Assembly: GCF_025457605.1 (NCBI RefSeq)
Contig: NZ_JAMZFY010000005.1
Span: forward strand, 1-64,000
Direction of reading: 5' to 3'
DNA from: Haloarcula laminariae
GTDB taxonomy: Archaea; Halobacteriota; Halobacteria; Halobacteriales; Haloarculaceae
Length of the DNA: 64,000 nt
Shown here: positions 17,170-25,918 of the stretch, piece by piece
How the letters are laid out: the number at the start of each line of letters is the position of its first letter
How positions within the stretch are numbered: position 1 is the first letter of the stretch
Position numbers and translations under genes: made by a program
The notes under the pieces: model-generated
What the model saw: only the letters and a program-made list of their open reading frames with translations
Databases searched by the model: none
Told to the model about the DNA's origin: nothing

Positions 17170-17304
17170 CTTCTAAGCGTATTCTGCTGTGAGAATATAA
17201 GACCATTTCTGGCGGATGTAACACACGGCAGAATTTATTCGCCCTTCTCGAACGGGTTTTCTAGCAGTCGGGTCCAGGTGCTGAGTGAGATAACCGTCAC
17301 CGGA

Positions 17305-17336
17305 CCATTCCCGCCACGGTCGAGACGGTCGACAGC
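17305..17336 (+). repeat. Short dispersed repeat (VETVD motif), copy C
   Basis: CCATTCCCGCCACGGTCGAG followed by ACGGTCGACAGC. It lies about 27 bases beyond the 3' end of the Mrr-FHA gene. Confidence 0.5.
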
Positions 17337-17362
17337 CCAATCGCCAGTACGAGCTGGGTACC

Positions 17363-18277
17363 TCAGAACTTATAACCGGTAACTTCGAGGCCGATAACTC
17401 CAGAAAGGGATATTTTGTCACCCGGATTGATTTCGACCCACTGCTTGTTATCAATCGGATTGCCGTTGACTTTCACTGAATTCGGCCCGAGCTGATGGAC
17501 ATAAAAATGGCCGTTGGATTTCTGAAATCCAATGTGTTCTCGATGGATACGTTCGGCTGTTGAGTCGGATATTCCATCCGCAGTAAGGAACGAACGCAGT
17601 TGATTGCCAAGGGTTTCTCCATCGTCTACGCGCAGTGTCCGTCCCCGTGCCTTAATCGTGAGTGCCCGTGCATCTTCGGTTGATTGTGTTGACTGGTCAC
17701 CCTGCGGAATGCGCGTCTGTTGCTTCCGTTGGGCCTCGATTTTTGGAACACGGTGGGGGTCCAACTCTTCGCCACACTGCATGCAATATTTGTCCTCCTC
17801 ATCGATTGCTGCGTCACAGGAAGGACAACTGGTCAGTATATCTGTGAACTGGATAAGTAGATCTCCGGAATCGCTCTCTCGCACCAGATGAATCAGCTGT
17901 TCCCCGTCGATGAATTTCAGGTTGAACTTCTGTTTGAGTTCGATAGCCTGCTTTGTGAACCCGCTCGTGGTCACGATAATGACTTCATCGACGCCGTTTC
18001 GCTGCTTGAGTGATGCATATTTCTGGACCTCCGGTCCGGAAACCCGGTTGCCATGTGCATACTTCTTCGCTTGAATGAGCGCTTTCCTCCTGTAGGGGAA
18101 CGACTTGGTCGCCTTGATATCGATACCCATATCGTTTGATCCGACCGTCACCTCCGTGTCCCAGCCACGGCGAATCCATAATTCGGCAATGAACTCCTCG
18201 AAACGCTGAGGATCGAGCGCAATCAATGCTGAGAGAAGAGCATCTGTCTCCCAGATGGAGAGGTCGTCAGTAGACAT
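17363..18277 (-). CDS. Mrr-type restriction endonuclease fused to zinc ribbon and FHA-like domain
   Basis: A 304-residue protein from ATG 18277 (an in-frame ATG 10 codons upstream is less likely). Residues 20-130 are an Mrr_cat domain: FEEFIAELWIRRGWDTEVTV, GIDIKA with Asp53, and LIQAKKY with Gln69 and Lys71, the (Q/E)xK active site of Mrr-type PD-(D/E)XK nucleases that often cut methylated DNA. Residues 151-168 carry CPSC...CMQC, a zinc ribbon. The last 65 residues (REHIGFQKSNGHFYVHQLGP, NSVKVNG, NPGDKISLSG) have the pattern of an FHA domain, which binds phosphothreonine. The combination suggests a DNA-cleaving effector recruited or gated by protein phosphorylation. Confidence 0.82.
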   Translation of the reverse strand: MSTDDLSIWETDALLSALIALDPQRFEEFIAELWIRRGWDTEVTVGSNDMGIDIKATKSFPYRRKALIQAKKYAHGNRVSGPEVQKYASLKQRNGVDEVIIVTTSGFTKQAIELKQKFNLKFIDGEQLIHLVRESDSGDLLIQFTDILTSCPSCDAAIDEEDKYCMQCGEELDPHRVPKIEAQRKQQTRIPQGDQSTQSTEDARALTIKARGRTLRVDDGETLGNQLRSFLTADGISDSTAERIHREHIGFQKSNGHFYVHQLGPNSVKVNGNPIDNKQWVEINPGDKISLSGVIGLEVTGYKF

Positions 18278-18413
18278 GCTAGTTAGTGAAATGCAATCAT
18301 TGTCCACTGCCTATGAATATAACGGGCTCAAAATACTGCTACGGCCTCATGCTTGTTTCAGTAACTAAAAACAGCTCCCGGAATATCGCCCGAAAGCAGT
18401 CTATTTTGCAACT

Positions 18414-18722
18414 TCAGAGTGACTGGGCAAGTGCGACAACCCGATCAAAAAGACCCCGGAAGAACGGATATTCGAAGATGACGAGTCCAAGGATAATCAG
18501 CATCGGTGCGAAGGCTGGCTCAACTTGCAACTCGACATAGTGCGAGGCGCCTATTACTATCAGGATTAGACCCTGAACTAGCCGGGCTTGCTCTTTGCCA
18601 GATTCGTGAACGGCATACTCGACAGCTGAGCGAAGAGCTTCGCTGTCGGCCTCTGTACCGGCCTTGTCTTTCAACTCTTCAATGTCTTCTTCATCAATTC
18701 GAGCGCTGAATGTCGGGGGCAT
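18414..18722 (-). CDS. Small membrane protein with acidic N-terminal domain
   Basis: A 102-residue protein from ATG 18722 (MPPTFSARIDEEDIEELKDK). The first half is charged and helical and could be a ribbon-helix-helix-like or coiled-coil domain. The second half has two membrane spans (LVQGLILIVIGAS and APMLIILGLVIFEYPF). Haloarchaeal proteins of this plan are common but uncharacterised. It runs in the same direction as the Mrr-FHA gene, 137 bases upstream of it. Function unknown. Confidence 0.65.
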   Translation of the reverse strand: MPPTFSARIDEEDIEELKDKAGTEADSEALRSAVEYAVHESGKEQARLVQGLILIVIGASHYVELQVEPAFAPMLIILGLVIFEYPFFRGLFDRVVALAQSL

Positions 18723-18937
18723 ATTCCCTCCCATCAGCGCGAACAACTTATATCTCATAGATAATTCGAAGACTGAAAACTGATTTTTCGCCTGTAAACA
18801 CAGCTGAGGCGGATGTTTACACCTGAAACGTCTAGCCGTCTTATGTCAGTCCGCACATGATGGACAATTCGGATGTATGTGCAAACTGATTGGCGGTACG
18901 ACGTGACGGTACATGGGTGGAACAGAGAAGTGGTACT

Positions 18938-19291
18938 ATGATTGCAGCGTCCCTTCAGCTGGAGTTTGTTTCGGCAGTATGGATTGAATGGTTACCACAC
19001 AGGATTTTGAGCCACCTGACCCCGCTGGCCCTCATCGTTCTGGGATACTTTGTCGAGAAACACTATGTGAGCCGACCTGCGGTGTTTGCCAATGCGCTTG
19101 CGATTAACGTCTATATTCGCGATGTCGCTAACCCGCACCAACTCTTGATCCTCTATGCAAATTTGGGTGTGGTGATGGCCGGGATTGGGATGTATACTTA
19201 CGCTGCTGAGGAGTCGCTTAGCAGCAGATACTACATACTAGCTCAATTGTATGGCTCCCCAGTTGTCGCACTGGTTATTCTTCTCTTCTAA
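18938..19291 (+). CDS. Small integral membrane protein
   Basis: A 117-residue protein from ATG 18938 (MIAASLQLEFVSAVW) with about four hydrophobic segments (LTPLALIVLGYFV, FANALAINVYI, LLILYANLGVVMAGIGMYTY, YGSPVVALVILLF). No motif identifies a transporter or enzyme. It is transcribed away from the small membrane gene at 18414-18722. Confidence 0.6.
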   Translation: MIAASLQLEFVSAVWIEWLPHRILSHLTPLALIVLGYFVEKHYVSRPAVFANALAINVYIRDVANPHQLLILYANLGVVMAGIGMYTYAAEESLSSRYYILAQLYGSPVVALVILLF

Positions 19292-19612
19292 CTCACGTCA
19301 AGGTCACCACGTAATAGCGACCGTCCTTTCTTGAGGGGGGTCACTTCAGACTCTCCACGTGGTTTGACATACCCGATATGGTCTCAACCAGTGAACCACC
19401 AGCACACGGCCCAACGTCCCAGCCGTGCCCCCACGCACGAACACACACCAGTCACCGAGGTGGCCACACGGCGTCTCGTCGAGCTCATGCTTCTCGCCGG
19501 CGCCGTTGACGCCGAGGCAGGTCCGAGCAATGCAATCACTACGGAGAGATCACACATGGCCATCGGGTAGGATTGACCCTACTATTATGCCAGCTGGTTA
19601 CCAGTTCTGGAC
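19292..19612 (-). pseudogene. Intergenic region with remnant of a plasmid gene family
   Basis: Bases about 19390-19500 align with 33413-33515 and with part of the intact gene at 36655-36963 (the ELDETP..LGDWC region on the minus strand). Only the middle of the gene is left, with frame damage. The rest of the interval shows nothing. Confidence 0.5.
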
Positions 19613-20365
19613 ATGGAGATATCTACGCTCGCTCAAGAGTTTAATTTCGTAGATACAGTCACACTTGAAGAAAACGAGAGTGGCCAGATTGACCTCAAAA
19701 TGCCCCACTCTCGGTACGCGAAGGCGGATGAAATGCCAGTCCATCAGTACGGCTGGGGGCCTTTTTGCAAATTCTTTGCTGATACTACCGACTATCAACA
19801 GGTATCAGGCGTCTACGTCTTTACCGCAAATTACCAGATTGTATACGTCGGGGAGGCTGTAGATATCCACAGTCGTATCCAAGCTGGGTATTCGAATATC
19901 TCTCCCAGGAACTGCTTCGAAGGCGGGCAACAGACCAATTGCCGAATCAACAATGCGATTCTCGACGTTATCCGTAACCAGGGTCAGGTTGCACTTTGGG
20001 CGTCGGTTACCAGAGATAGAAAACAACGGGAAGCGGAACTAATCGACGAATGCGACCCACAGTGGAACAAGGAGAGAAAAGCAGCTGAGGAGGAATTTCG
20101 AGCGGATTCCCAGGCACAGCAAGAATACCACGGAAAATATTCACCGCTAAAACAGTATCTTCGTACAGTACAAGGCGAGGAGATTGAGTTCACCTTTGCC
20201 GAGATAGAGGAGATTCTCTCTTTCTCTCTTCCTAAGTCAGCACACAAATTCGATGCTTGGTGGTCAAACGGGAGTAAAAGCCACTCGCGCGCCTGGTTAG
20301 ACGCAGGATGGAGGGTGAAAGATTTCACACAATCAGACCAAATCGTCTGTTTCGAACGCCTATAG
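19613..20365 (+). CDS. GIY-YIG nuclease with C-terminal accessory domain
   Basis: A 250-residue protein. SGVYVFTANYQIVYVGEAVD at about residues 64-83 is the GIY-YIG core in its GVY-YVG form, followed by R (HSRIQ), an Asn-rich loop, and EAELIDECDPQWN with the catalytic Glu and Asn. Residues 180-250 form a second domain (YSPLKQYL, then ITFAEIE-like EFTFAEIEEIL, DAWWSNG, WLDAGWRV) of the DUF7662 type found fused to nucleases in prokaryotic defence loci. It probably nicks or cuts DNA at a specific structure or site. It lies just outside the left direct repeat of the CRISPR-Cas cassette. Confidence 0.78.
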   Translation: MEISTLAQEFNFVDTVTLEENESGQIDLKMPHSRYAKADEMPVHQYGWGPFCKFFADTTDYQQVSGVYVFTANYQIVYVGEAVDIHSRIQAGYSNISPRNCFEGGQQTNCRINNAILDVIRNQGQVALWASVTRDRKQREAELIDECDPQWNKERKAAEEEFRADSQAQQEYHGKYSPLKQYLRTVQGEEIEFTFAEIEEILSFSLPKSAHKFDAWWSNGSKSHSRAWLDAGWRVKDFTQSDQIVCFERL

Positions 20366-20400
20366 AGGTCCGTGAGCATCACCCTCAACGCCTAACCGCA

Positions 20401-20611
20401 GTGCTCGCCCACGCCAGGCTTTAGGACAGCCACCCCGGCAGCGCCCAACCTGTCTCGCAGCGACGGCACAGTCCACGCGCTAGCACCTCGAACGAAATTG
20501 TTGACGAGCCCGTCAACACGTGGCTACCGTCCCAGCGACGTGGTTAACCAACAAAGTCGGTAGGGTGGACGGCTGTTGGTTAAGCTGCTATGTAAGTCTC
20601 TGAAGCAGTCG
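20401..20611 (+). repeat. Left direct repeat bounding the CRISPR-Cas cassette
   Basis: It starts GTGCTCGCCCACGCC and aligns in the same orientation with 31151-31390. Shared blocks are GGACAGCCA, CCCGGCAGCGCCC, ACGGCACAGTCCACGCGCT, CCACCGTCCCAG-like CTACCGTCCCAG, GACGTGGTTAACCAACAA and CTGTTGGTTAAGC. The left copy lacks a block of about 30 bases. The minus strand of both copies carries remains of one small gene, more damaged here. Confidence 0.82.
20544..20583. repeat. Dispersed inverted repeat, copy 5, in left cassette boundary
   Basis: Both arms are perfect: TTAACCAACA at 20544-20553 and TGTTGGTTAA at 20574-20583, interior 20 bases. It lies inside the left direct repeat, 54 bases before the first CRISPR array. 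Confidence 0.88.
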
Positions 20612-20637
20612 GTATAGTCGAAGTCGTCAGTTGCGTC

Positions 20638-20930
20638 GCTTCAATCCCGCAAAGGTTCGTCTGAAACTCGAATGTTTCTCATCGGTCCCGTCGTCGTGGC
20701 CCTGCTTCAATCCCAGACGGGTTCGACTGAAACTCTATTATCTCCTTAACCACGTCGAGAGTCCGCCAGCTTCAATCTCGAAAGGGTTCGTCTGAAACCG
20801 CGGGTATCACCGGCAGCGCGGGCAACCCCGACACGCTTCAATCCCGCAGGGGTTCGTCTGAAACATCGACGACAGGCGTCTGATCCTCGTAAATCTCGTT
20901 GCTTCAATCCCATAGAGGTTCGTCTGAACC
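20638..20930 (-). CRISPR. CRISPR array 1, 5 repeats and 4 spacers, transcribed leftward
   Basis: Repeats of 30 bases begin at 20638, 20704, 20769, 20835 and 20901; spacers are 35-36 bases. On the plus strand they read GCTTCAATCCC...GGTTCGTCTGAAAC, the reverse complement of the second array, so crRNAs ending in the ATTGAAGC handle would be made from the minus strand, away from cas6. All five repeats differ from each other; the one nearest cas6 ends GAACC instead of GAAAC. The array is short and decayed. Confidence 0.93.
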
Positions 20931-21093
20931 GCGTCCACAGGAACAATCGCCTTATCCGTTATATGCCTAGTTGTCTGTTAACCTGAAATAATTTCCGCCA
21001 GTACTCTACCGCCTGGGGAAAGGTACAAACAATTGGCCTTTCCATGCAACGAACATGCCAAAACATGGTACAGCGATGGAGCTGATGTAACCA
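20931..21093. promoter_or_regulatory. Region between array 1 and cas6 (probable leader of array 1 and cas promoter)
   Basis: An AT-richer stretch of 163 bases (TTAACCTGAAATAATTTCC near 20990) separates the leader-proximal repeat of array 1 from the GTG start of cas6. It would have to hold the divergent promoters of the array and the cas operon. No other feature is seen. Confidence 0.5.
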
Positions 21094-21915
21094 GTGCGCA
21101 TCGAGTTGGGACTTAACGCGATTGCTGACGCAGAATACGATTCTGCGTATCATCATAAACTTCGAGGACGCATTTGGCGCGGGCTCAAGGACTCGGAGCA
21201 GTATGATACTGTTCACGAGACGAGTCATGGTGTTGGCTTCGCCTTTTCGAACGTGTTCCCGTGGGGGCATATCGAGGAAGGCGATCGCCGATACGTCCGC
21301 ATCGCGTCCCCCCGCCGGGAAGTCCTTGATGACCTCATCGCCCACTTTGGAAGGAACCGAGCGTTCGACATCGGACAGATGCGGTTCGAAATCGCAGATG
21401 TAAGCGGCCATGCACCGGACGTTGGTGAGCCCGGTTCGACGGGACTCATGGATACGGGAACGGGCGTGTTCTGTGCCATGGGTCGTGAGCGTGCTCAGGA
21501 GTACGACATCGACACGTCGAAAATGGATTCAGGTGACGCAGAGACCAAGATCTTCTGGCGACAGAAACATGGGATGGGTCCGCTCCAAGACACCATCCGA
21601 CGGTCCCTTCAGCAGACCCACGAACAATACGGTGACACGTATTATGATGGGCCAGCGGAGGTTGATGCCCCTCTCTTCGAGAGTTTCGAACCGATCAAAG
21701 ACAAGGTAACCTACTCGATACCCTTCCAGCCTGCTACGGAGGTTAATCGGACAGTCATCCTCTCGAAGTGGCAGCTTGGCTATCGGGTGCGAGACGAGAC
21801 TCATCGCTACCATCTGAATCTCGCACTTGATGCAGGGATTGGACAGCGTCGTGAGCATGGCTTTGGCTTCCTGAATCTTCGAGAACAGACCCCACCACGA
21901 GCGACCAACTCATGA
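21094..21915 (+). CDS. cas6: CRISPR-associated endoribonuclease Cas6 (subtype I-B)
   Basis: A 273-residue protein starting at GTG 21094 ([20 protein letters not shown]). The N-terminal RAMP fold and the C-terminal glycine-rich [20 protein letters not shown] are typical of Cas6, and His residues near the N-terminus (YHHKLRG) are candidate general bases. Cas6 cuts the long array transcript inside each repeat, leaving an 8-base 5' handle. It overlaps cas8b by 4 bases (ATGA at 21912-21915), so it heads a translationally coupled operon. No ATG lies at a better position. Confidence 0.93.
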   Translation: MRIELGLNAIADAEYDSAYHHKLRGRIWRGLKDSEQYDTVHETSHGVGFAFSNVFPWGHIEEGDRRYVRIASPRREVLDDLIAHFGRNRAFDIGQMRFEIADVSGHAPDVGEPGSTGLMDTGTGVFCAMGRERAQEYDIDTSKMDSGDAETKIFWRQKHGMGPLQDTIRRSLQQTHEQYGDTYYDGPAEVDAPLFESFEPIKDKVTYSIPFQPATEVNRTVILSKWQLGYRVRDETHRYHLNLALDAGIGQRREHGFGFLNLREQTPPRATNS

Positions 21916-24047
21916 GCGACCGACCAACGCCCGACGACTTCCAACGTGCGCTGGATAGCTATTGGCACGGCCGTCCGCCAGCCAGTCTGGAGGATGTGAT
22001 GGCACTCTACGGTGTGCTGGCAGTCGCTGCAAGTGGTGGTTCCCTCTATACGACGCCGAGTAAGCTCGACCCGTTCGTCGACGACGGTCGCCTAATCACC
22101 GTCTCTATCGACTTGACGAGTGATACAGCAGAGATTGTCGATGTAGACCAAGATGTCCTTCGTGAGGACGCTATCCCGAAGCTTGGCTATTCCCACAAGT
22201 CGTCTGGACGAGGGGCGAAATATAGCCTCACACAAATCGGCTCAAAAAACGGAAACGATGCCGAAGGTGTTAGCAGCACAATTCTTGGTCGTCTCCGCTC
22301 GTGGACGGAGCAAGACAGTGTGCAGAGTGTGACTAGCGATGACGGGCATCCGGATGGATGGCTCCTCGAGGCGCTCGCATCGGTGTTCGAAAAAGACTCT
22401 GAGAGTCTAGAATCACTGGAGACAGAGCTTCTCGACCGTCTGCCGGCAGACGAATCGCTTCCATACGTGATGACGGTCCGGCTGAAACTCGACCCGGCGG
22501 AGATCGAGTCCATTGACGGAACCAATGAAGCGTGGTACTACCCCGCCGATGTCGGTGTTCTCGAAGAGGCGATGCAACGGTATGCGACTGCCAACGCAGC
22601 CGATAAGAACATCAAAAAGGGTGCCTCCGAAGGCCACGCTGTCGGGGTCGTGTCAGGAACCGAAGGCCGTGTCGTTGGCACCCCCGAAAGCCCGCTCGGC
22701 ATCTTTTCGGTAAAGCATCCCGACGCACAGCCTGGTCTCCGCAAGACGGAGTCGTGGCGTAACTACCCGGTTAGCGACGATGTTGCCATGCTGTTTGCCA
22801 AGGGCCAGGACCTGATCGAGCGTTGTGTCTATCGAAACGGTGGCATGGAGACGTATGCACTTCCGTACTTCGCCGGCGAAATAACGGGTGAGAAAGCAGA
22901 TGCGCTCTATCTGGCGCTTGATTCAGTTGACCCAGAGGGTCAGATTGGTGATTCTGCTGACCCGCCGATGGCACAGGTCACATTTCACCTTACTGAAAAC
23001 GATGACCCAGCCATTCAGCAGCTGGCTGAAGAAGAGCTCCGGTTCTACACAATCACGATGCCAATCGGTGATGACAAGCATATCATCGCTGAGGAACCCG
23101 CGGCATCGGTCTATTGGCCAACGACGATTGCAGAGTCACTCCGAGAAACAATCGAGGGCCCGACGCTCACGCCAGCAAAAGGCGGGTTCGAACCCTTCGA
23201 CAACTGGCCGTTGCTCCAACTCGATTCCACAGACACGATGCGTGCACGCCGGCTCGCGTACACGCTGGTGACGAATCATGAGTTTACCGACGCTGTGTTC
23301 GCGTATCGGGATGAAGAGGGCGATGACTTTCGCCGAATTGTTGACCATCGGCTTCTCTCTGGAACCCCGATAGACGCACACCCTCTGTTCGAGGAGTACC
23401 TCCAACGGTACCGCGATGCTGCAGAAGGTGGCGAGATTCCACCACAGCAACTTGTCGCACAACAGCTCGTCCACCTGGAGACGCTTTCACGGGCCGGACT
23501 CCTTCGAGGACTCGACACGCAAATCGACCCAACGGATGCTACGATGACAGAACCCACTATCGACACGAGCGACATTGAATCGATTCGCGAACAGCGATTA
23601 GACCTGTTCCTAGACAGGCCTCTGTTCGACGATACAACTCGGAAGGCAGCGACGTTAGCGGGCGTTCTCGTCGGCCAGATAAGCTGGCACCAGGATTCGG
23701 TTCGGAACGTCGGCCGACCACTCGATTCCGGCACCAAAGGCGATCAACTCACGAAGAACGGACTGGAGAACGTTCTGACTGCAGCGCTGGAGAAGGCGAA
23801 GCTCTATGCCCAAGATTCCGACCAGTCGTACCACCGTGACCTGCTCTTCCCAGAGACTGTCGATCGACTCCTGGAAAAGACCGAGGAGATGCCGACGGAC
23901 TGGGATATTGATAAACGCGAACTTCGGTTCTGTTACGTCCTGGGGCATGCCCACGGTCGACGGTCGATGCCAGTTGCATATGAGATGTACGACGATGGTG
24001 ACACAGATACCGAAGACGCTACCGCTGCAGAGAGTACCGCGAACTAA
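21912..24047 (+). CDS. cas8b: Cas8b, large subunit of type I-B Cascade
   Basis: A 711-residue protein between cas6 and cas7, the fixed place of the Cas8b (Csh1) large subunit in haloarchaeal type I-B operons. It is divergent in sequence, as this subunit usually is; the N-terminal part ([20 protein letters not shown]) and the ALYLALDS segment near 330 fit haloarchaeal Csh1. Large subunits recognise the protospacer-adjacent motif and recruit Cas3. The C-terminal region ([14 protein letters not shown]) may serve as the small subunit, which is not separately encoded here. The frame is intact. Confidence 0.9.
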   Translation: MSDRPTPDDFQRALDSYWHGRPPASLEDVMALYGVLAVAASGGSLYTTPSKLDPFVDDGRLITVSIDLTSDTAEIVDVDQDVLREDAIPKLGYSHKSSGRGAKYSLTQIGSKNGNDAEGVSSTILGRLRSWTEQDSVQSVTSDDGHPDGWLLEALASVFEKDSESLESLETELLDRLPADESLPYVMTVRLKLDPAEIESIDGTNEAWYYPADVGVLEEAMQRYATANAADKNIKKGASEGHAVGVVSGTEGRVVGTPESPLGIFSVKHPDAQPGLRKTESWRNYPVSDDVAMLFAKGQDLIERCVYRNGGMETYALPYFAGEITGEKADALYLALDSVDPEGQIGDSADPPMAQVTFHLTENDDPAIQQLAEEELRFYTITMPIGDDKHIIAEEPAASVYWPTTIAESLRETIEGPTLTPAKGGFEPFDNWPLLQLDSTDTMRARRLAYTLVTNHEFTDAVFAYRDEEGDDFRRIVDHRLLSGTPIDAHPLFEEYLQRYRDAAEGGEIPPQQLVAQQLVHLETLSRAGLLRGLDTQIDPTDATMTEPTIDTSDIESIREQRLDLFLDRPLFDDTTRKAATLAGVLVGQISWHQDSVRNVGRPLDSGTKGDQLTKNGLENVLTAALEKAKLYAQDSDQSYHRDLLFPETVDRLLEKTEEMPTDWDIDKRELRFCYVLGHAHGRRSMPVAYEMYDDGDTDTEDATAAESTAN

Positions 24048-24065
24048 CTGACCCTCACTAAACCA

Positions 24066-25091
24066 ATGACGACACCAAACCGATCCGAGCTGCTGTTTGT
24101 CTACGATGCACAGGACTGCAACCCCAATGGCAACCCGATTGGCGACAACCGCCCACGGCGCGACCCTGACACCGGCCAGGGGATCATCACCGACGTTCGC
24201 CTCAAGCGCTATCTCCGCGACCAGTTGCTCGATGATGGATTCGACATCTATGTCAAGAAAGTTGATGGTGAAGCACGGACACGGACTACCCTCATCAAGG
24301 ACGTGCTCGACCTAGTCGGTGATGCTGAGGAGCTTGACGAAGTCGAAGACCTCGGGAGCGACTTTCTCCAAGCTGCGACTGACGTTCGCTACTTCGGTGC
24401 AACGCTCAGTTTCGAGGCCAGCGATGACGAAGCAGACGAGAAGTTCCGGGCCGGGTTAAACGATGCGCTGCCGAACCACTACCAGGGCCCCGTCCAGTTC
24501 CTGCCATCGAAATCGCTGAACGAGGTTGAAGAGAACGAGGAGTACGATTCCCTCACGAGCGTGATTTCTACAGGTGAAGAGAATCGCCAGGGTGGCTTCG
24601 ACCTAGACGACAAGCGAATCAAGTACGGAATCTTCCCGTTCTGGGGGCTCGTCGACAACAACGGTGCCGAATCGACACAGCTGGATCAGGCAGATGTCGA
24701 ACGGCTCGACACACTGTGTTGGCGGGCGCTGAAAAACCAGACCACATCCCGCTCGAAGTTGGGACAGGAACCGCGGCTATACCTCCGCGTGGAGTACGAA
24801 GCGGGGAACTATCATCTCGGCGGGCTACAAGATATGCTCGAGCTGAGTGAGCAGAGTGCTGAGTCGCTCCGGTCGGTGAGCGACGTTGTGGTCGACGTTT
24901 CAGAGTTAGTGGCGGCATTGAACAACGCGAGCGACCGGATTGAACAACTCCACCTCGTGAGCGACGACCGACTCACAATCGAGATCGACGGTGAGACCAT
25001 GCAAGGTGATGCATTCGCAGACTATCTTGAATCGGACGGCCATGCCGTCCATCGGATCGATGTGCTCGAAGAACGGGACTTAGCAGCCTGA
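24066..25091 (+). CDS. cas7: Cas7 (Csh2), backbone of type I-B Cascade
   Basis: A 341-residue protein. The N-terminus [20 protein letters not shown] followed by [20 protein letters not shown] and KRYLRD is the strongly conserved start of the Cas7/Csh2 (DevR) family. Several copies line the crRNA in Cascade. It starts 18 bases after cas8b and ends 14 bases before the cas5 start. The full length is present and no disabling change is seen. Confidence 0.96.
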   Translation: MTTPNRSELLFVYDAQDCNPNGNPIGDNRPRRDPDTGQGIITDVRLKRYLRDQLLDDGFDIYVKKVDGEARTRTTLIKDVLDLVGDAEELDEVEDLGSDFLQAATDVRYFGATLSFEASDDEADEKFRAGLNDALPNHYQGPVQFLPSKSLNEVEENEEYDSLTSVISTGEENRQGGFDLDDKRIKYGIFPFWGLVDNNGAESTQLDQADVERLDTLCWRALKNQTTSRSKLGQEPRLYLRVEYEAGNYHLGGLQDMLELSEQSAESLRSVSDVVVDVSELVAALNNASDRIEQLHLVSDDRLTIEIDGETMQGDAFADYLESDGHAVHRIDVLEERDLAA

Positions 25092-25105
25092 ACGTGGTGT
25101 CGACG

Positions 25106-25903
25106 ATGTCACCAGATATTGACGCGGATGGCGTTCCGGACCGCTGCCTATCGTTTACTGTCAAGTCAACCTGGGGCCATTTCAAACGAGTCGGGCGGAG
25201 CGCGACCAAGCAAACGTATCGAGTCCCCCCACGAACGACCGTTGCCGGCATGCTTGCAGCTATCGTTGGTGCCGAGCGGAACTCGTACTACGATACCTTT
25301 GGGGCTGACAACGCTGCTATCGCGATAACGCCACTGTCGGACATTCGTACGGTCAATATTCCAACCGTGGGGCTCGGAACCGACCCGAAACAGGATGTCA
25401 CGACGAACGTCGGTAACTACTATAGTGAGTTCAATCTCACCTACCAGAATACCGAAGGCGACCGGCAACTGCACGCGTACGAAGTTCTTGCGGACCCAGC
25501 GTACCGTATCGACGTGGCCCTAGAAGACAACGACTTCTACGAGGAACTGCGGGACCACCTCGAGGCTGGAACAGCCGTATATCCGCCCAGCCTCGGGAAA
25601 TCCGAGTACCTCGCGACGATAGATGATGTCCAAGCGGGGCATCCGGAACGAGTGAACGCGGACACTCAGCTCGATGTGGACTCGGTTGTGCCAGGTTCGC
25701 TCTCGGATACGATTCCACAAAGCGGTGTAACGTACGGTGTTGAGCGGTCGCCTGCGGTAATGGAGCGGCATAATGGCGGCCGCCGGACGACCCGGTTCGA
25801 CGACTATGTTTACACCCAACAGGCTGATAGTACGGTTCAAATCGGAGCCAGAACGGACGCAATCCCTGTTTCCGTCGAATCGCGTACTGTCGTCTTCCGC
25901 TGA
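25106..25903 (+). CDS. cas5: Cas5 of type I-B Cascade
   Basis: A 265-residue protein from ATG 25106 (an in-frame GTG at 25094 is possible). [20 protein letters not shown] and [20 protein letters not shown] form the typical Cas5 N-terminal RAMP domain with its PPRTT/GxLaai motif. Cas5 caps the 5' handle of the crRNA in Cascade. It is followed 15 bases later by cas3. Intact. Confidence 0.94.
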   Translation: MSPDIDADGVPDRCLSFTVKSTWGHFKRVGRSATKQTYRVPPRTTVAGMLAAIVGAERNSYYDTFGADNAAIAITPLSDIRTVNIPTVGLGTDPKQDVTTNVGNYYSEFNLTYQNTEGDRQLHAYEVLADPAYRIDVALEDNDFYEELRDHLEAGTAVYPPSLGKSEYLATIDDVQAGHPERVNADTQLDVDSVVPGSLSDTIPQSGVTYGVERSPAVMERHNGGRRTTRFDDYVYTQQADSTVQIGARTDAIPVSVESRTVVFR

Positions 25904-25918
25904 GTTCCCCCATCACTC

